Below are positions 61,751-64,000 of a stretch of 64,000 nucleotides of DNA, piece by piece (positions within the stretch are counted from its first letter, which is position 1; each line of letters opens with the position of its first letter). This stretch comes from Cyclobacteriaceae bacterium. GTDB lineage: Bacteria > Bacteroidota > Bacteroidia > Cytophagales > Cyclobacteriaceae. A program made the translations under genes and the position numbers. Below the pieces are notes generated by a model that saw nothing but the letters and a program-made list of their open reading frames with translations, was not told the origin of the DNA and did not search any database. The DNA is taken from the NCBI GenBank assembly GCA_025055435.1, contig JANWWN010000010.1, positions 1 to 64,000 on the forward strand, given 5' to 3'.

Positions 61751-63124
61751 TCAGTTGGTTATGGCTTTGAGAACATCGTGTTGGGTAATGATGTGAACCT
61801 GCTGCTTTTCATCCCGAACCAGTACAGCCTTGTTTTCTTTGTTGAGTAAGGATGACAATACATCCAGGGTGCTGTCGGGAGCAACAAACAACATCGGTTT
61901 ATCCATCACCTCACCCACAGTTTTCCGGGCAATATGCGGGTCATCCATGATTTTCTCCAGTAAACCCGAGGAACTGATGCTCCCTACAAAGTGGCCCTGG
62001 TCGGTTACCGGTATCTGATCAATACCTTCGCGGTTCATTAAAAGGATAGCTTCGCTTACTTTATCACTAACCGACACGGTGAACAAGGTGTCTTTACCAT
62101 TTCGTGCTTCGATAAGCTGACGTGCAGTGGTAGCAAATGATGTTTCGAGAAAGCCGTGATCTTTCATCCACTGGTCATTGTAAATTTTGGCGAGATAACG
62201 GGTGCCGTGGTCAGGAAGGAGGATAACCATAACACCCTTTTCGGTTAGATGTTCGCGCGCATATTCCAAAGCACCATGAACGGCTGAACCGCTTGACCAC
62301 CCAACAAACAAGCCTTCTTCACGAGCCAGTTTGCGTGCCATCAAAGCACCATCTTTATCGGTTACTTTAATAAACAAATCGATGAGGTCGAAGTCAACGT
62401 TTTTCGGCAGGATATCTTCACCAAAACCTTCGGTGAGGTAAGGATAAATTTCATTTTCATCAAAGATTCCCGTCTCCTTGTATTTTTTAAAGACCGATCC
62501 GTATGTGTCAATTCCTACTGTAACAATGTTTTTATTTTGCTCCTTAAGGAAACGAGCCGTTCCGCACATGGAGCCGCCGGTTCCTACAGTAGCTACATAG
62601 TGGGTTATTTTCCCTTCAGTTTGTTGCCATATTTCCGGGCCTGTGGTTTCGTAGTGAGCCTGTGCGTTGGATGGGTTATCGTATTGATTGGGATAGATGG
62701 AGTTGGGTATTTCCTGACTAAGCTTGCGGGCAACGGAATAATAGGAACGCGGGTCATCCGGTTCTACGTTCGTGGGGCAGATAACAACCTCCGCACCTAC
62801 GGCCCGAAGAATATTGATTTTTTCCTGCGATTGCTTATCAGCCATGGTAAAGATGCACTTATAACCCTTGGCCGCTGCAGTGAGCGCCAGGCCCATACCG
62901 GTATTCCCAGAGGTTCCTTCGATGATGGTGCCACCTGGCTTTAAAAGACCAGCTTTTTCGGCATCCTCAACCATTTTTAAGGCCATGCGGTCCTTGGTGG
63001 AGTTGCCGGGATTGAAATACTCAACCTTGGCCAGGTAGGTTCCCGGCAGGTTCTTAAAGATTTTATTCAGTCTGACCATCGGCGTGTTTCCGATGGTTTC
63101 AATTATGGAATTAAAGATTTTCAT
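61751..63124 (-). CDS. Cystathionine beta-synthase (PLP domain plus CBS domains)
   Basis: PLP fold-type II enzyme (457 residues) joining serine, or activated serine, to homocysteine or sulfide. PLP Lys44 lies in NPGNSTKDRMALK, the substrate loop is EGTSGNTGMGLA, and the phosphate loop is GTGGSMCGTARFL. Two CBS domains occupy residues ~335-457 (ISSSGLLEKIMDDPHIARK). The heme domain of human CBS is absent. The layout fits CBS, but cysteine synthase activity cannot be excluded. A promoter box lies seven bases before the ATG. Confidence 0.9.
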   Translation of the reverse strand: MKIFNSIIETIGNTPMVRLNKIFKNLPGTYLAKVEYFNPGNSTKDRMALKMVEDAEKAGLLKPGGTIIEGTSGNTGMGLALTAAAKGYKCIFTMADKQSQEKINILRAVGAEVVICPTNVEPDDPRSYYSVARKLSQEIPNSIYPNQYDNPSNAQAHYETTGPEIWQQTEGKITHYVATVGTGGSMCGTARFLKEQNKNIVTVGIDTYGSVFKKYKETGIFDENEIYPYLTEGFGEDILPKNVDFDLIDLFIKVTDKDGALMARKLAREEGLFVGWSSGSAVHGALEYAREHLTEKGVMVILLPDHGTRYLAKIYNDQWMKDHGFLETSFATTARQLIEARNGKDTLFTVSVSDKVSEAILLMNREGIDQIPVTDQGHFVGSISSSGLLEKIMDDPHIARKTVGEVMDKPMLFVAPDSTLDVLSSLLNKENKAVLVRDEKQQVHIITQHDVLKAITN

Positions 63125-63131
63125 TGGGCGG

Positions 63132-63139
63132 CAAAACTA
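63132..63139 (-). promoter_or_regulatory. Promoter -7 box of the cystathionine beta-synthase gene
   Basis: Minus strand TAGTTTTG, an exact TAnnTTTG, ending seven bases before the ATG at 63124. No TTTG is seen at 19-21 nt upstream; a nearer TTTTG lies only eight bases away. Confidence 0.45.
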
Positions 63140-63294
63140 CGTAAAATCAAAAGCCTAACGCATGTTATGTAAGAAAATGGCTATCTCGTGCCGTTTTACG
63201 GAGTTAAAAAAGAACTTAATCATTAAGTTCCCGAGGTTACAGACAATCAGTCTATTACATAAATGCCGGAGAGAGAAATTTGGGTTATTACCTA

Positions 63295-63302
63295 TATATT
63301 TG
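63295..63302 (+). promoter_or_regulatory. Promoter -7 box before the surface protein gene
   Basis: TATATTTG matches TAnnTTTG exactly and lies 30 bp before the ATG at 63333. The TTTG upstream is 12 nt away rather than the usual 19, so the -33 element is not certain. Confidence 0.4.
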
Positions 63303-63332
63303 AATCCGGAATGTTGGCTTAAATTCTAAAAT

Positions 63333-64000
63333 ATGCGTACACTCTTTACGGTTGCCTTAATTATCGGTTTTTTCCAATTCACATTTTCCCAGGCAACATT
63401 TACTTCCATAGCTTCAGGCAACTGGGATGGCGGTTTATCCGTATGGTCGGTTTCAGGCTTTGATGCTGATAATGTACCCGATGCGGATGATAATGTTGTT
63501 ATTGCAACGGGCCATACCATTAATGTCAACGTCAATTCTGCTTGTAATAACCTTACATTGAATGGCACAGCAAATCTAAATTTTAATACAAATACGCGAA
63601 CTTTAAATGTTAATGGTGTGATGACCATGAATGGGAACAGCCAGGTTTCCGGAAATAACAACAGCCGCGTATTAAATCTGAATGGAAATTTCAGCATTCC
63701 TGCCGGTCAAACAGGCTCCATCGGAGGTATTCAGGTAAATCAAAGTGCGCCAAGAACATTTACCATTAGCGGAACCTTTATACCGACCAGCGCAACAGGC
63801 ACAAAGAATCTCGGGGATGTAGTTATTAATTCCACAGGTTCATGGAATGCCACTTCCGGAGAAACTTATACTATTAATAATCTCACATTGTATAATGGTG
63901 CGAGTATAGGCGGTAATGCCACTTCAAGTATCATAGCAAATGGTAACTTAACCGTATTTCCTTCATCACCTGGTTTACGTGCACAGCTGGGCCGGATTAC
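63333..64000 (+). CDS. Secreted surface protein, 3' end outside window
   Basis: An open frame from ATG 63333 to the right edge (222 codons, no stop). The signal peptide is LFTVALIIGFFQFTFSQA. It continues with FTSIASGNWDGGLSVWSVSG, a start typical of large Bacteroidota surface proteins, and then Asn/Gly/Thr-rich repeating strands (LTLNGTANLNFNTNTRTLNVNG, SGNNNSRVLNLNGNFSI) that look like a parallel beta-helix. Such proteins usually end in a type IX secretion tail, which is beyond the edge. Function (adhesin or matrix component) is inferred. A minus-strand ORF of 123 codons over the same bases is a shadow. Confidence 0.8.
   Translation, partial: MRTLFTVALIIGFFQFTFSQATFTSIASGNWDGGLSVWSVSGFDADNVPDADDNVVIATGHTINVNVNSACNNLTLNGTANLNFNTNTRTLNVNGVMTMNGNSQVSGNNNSRVLNLNGNFSIPAGQTGSIGGIQVNQSAPRTFTISGTFIPTSATGTKNLGDVVINSTGSWNATSGETYTINNLTLYNGASIGGNATSSIIANGNLTVFPSSPGLRAQLGRI

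Noticed and set aside
63326-63697. Minus-strand ORF of 123 codons
   Set aside because: It is antisense to the secreted surface protein frame, has no start context or recognisable domain, and its composition mirrors the plus-strand repeats.
1-64000. CRISPR arrays, insertion sequences, phage genes, toxin-antitoxin or restriction systems
   Set aside because: No regularly spaced repeats, transposase or integrase motifs, terminal inverted repeats or defence-protein signatures were seen.

Overview
The window reads as chromosome from a free-living Bacteroidota, most likely of the order Cytophagales. The reasons are a type B (gliding/CHU_C-like) type IX secretion tail on the protein at 2958-5669, menaquinone synthesis (MenA), the cbb3-oxidase maturation pair CcoI/CcoS, an S46 dipeptidyl-peptidase, several lipoproteins, genes without Shine-Dalgarno sites, and Bacteroidota-type promoter boxes (TAnnTTTG, in one case with a TTTG 19 bp upstream). 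No phage, insertion sequence, CRISPR array or rRNA was found. Gene density is high and no gap exceeds 300 bp.

Layout. 0-13.3 kb: a truncated subtilisin-like protease, an SGNH hydrolase lipoprotein, tRNA-Lys(UUU), a TPR/SH3 protein, a large T9SS-secreted protein, RlmD, two tandem thioredoxin-type glutathione peroxidases, DoxX, MenA, a tandem universal stress protein and ccoIS. 13.3-30.1 kb: three consecutive amino acid operons, ilvEDBMCA, thrABC and leuCDBA, which together convert aspartate to threonine and on to isoleucine, valine and leucine. 30.1-43.3 kb: a GAF protein with a histidine-kinase dimerisation helix but no ATPase domain, a group of exported hydrolases (sialidase-like propeller, M28 peptidase, ceramidase-like enzyme, S46 peptidase), a SLOG protein, a CDF-type transporter, FolB, a DivIVA-like protein, a WD40 protein and a phosphopantetheinyl transferase. 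43.3-47.6 kb: an aromatic amino acid operon (prephenate dehydratase, aminotransferase, prephenate dehydrogenase, DAHP synthase-chorismate mutase). 47.6-64 kb: an alpha/beta hydrolase, an M15 peptidase, an MscS channel, an alpha-2-macroglobulin/NTF2/PBP1C envelope module, a SPOR-OmpA protein, a second kinase-like protein lacking an ATPase domain, cystathionine beta-synthase, and the start of a surface protein cut by the right edge.

Regulation is the most distinctive layer. The ilv and phe operons are each preceded by a short leader peptide rich in the cognate residues, followed by an intrinsic terminator whose 5' arm can alternatively pair with sequence at the end of the leader ORF. This is classical ribosome-mediated attenuation. 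The thr operon has a threonine-rich reading frame and hairpins, but that frame has no start codon in this sequence. The leu operon has the same terminator type and the same upstream block as ilv and phe, but no leucine-rich peptide that I can find. The ilv, leu and phe leaders share a TACCTAAC-CATTTG-TAAAAATTTTT block that nothing else in the annotation explains.
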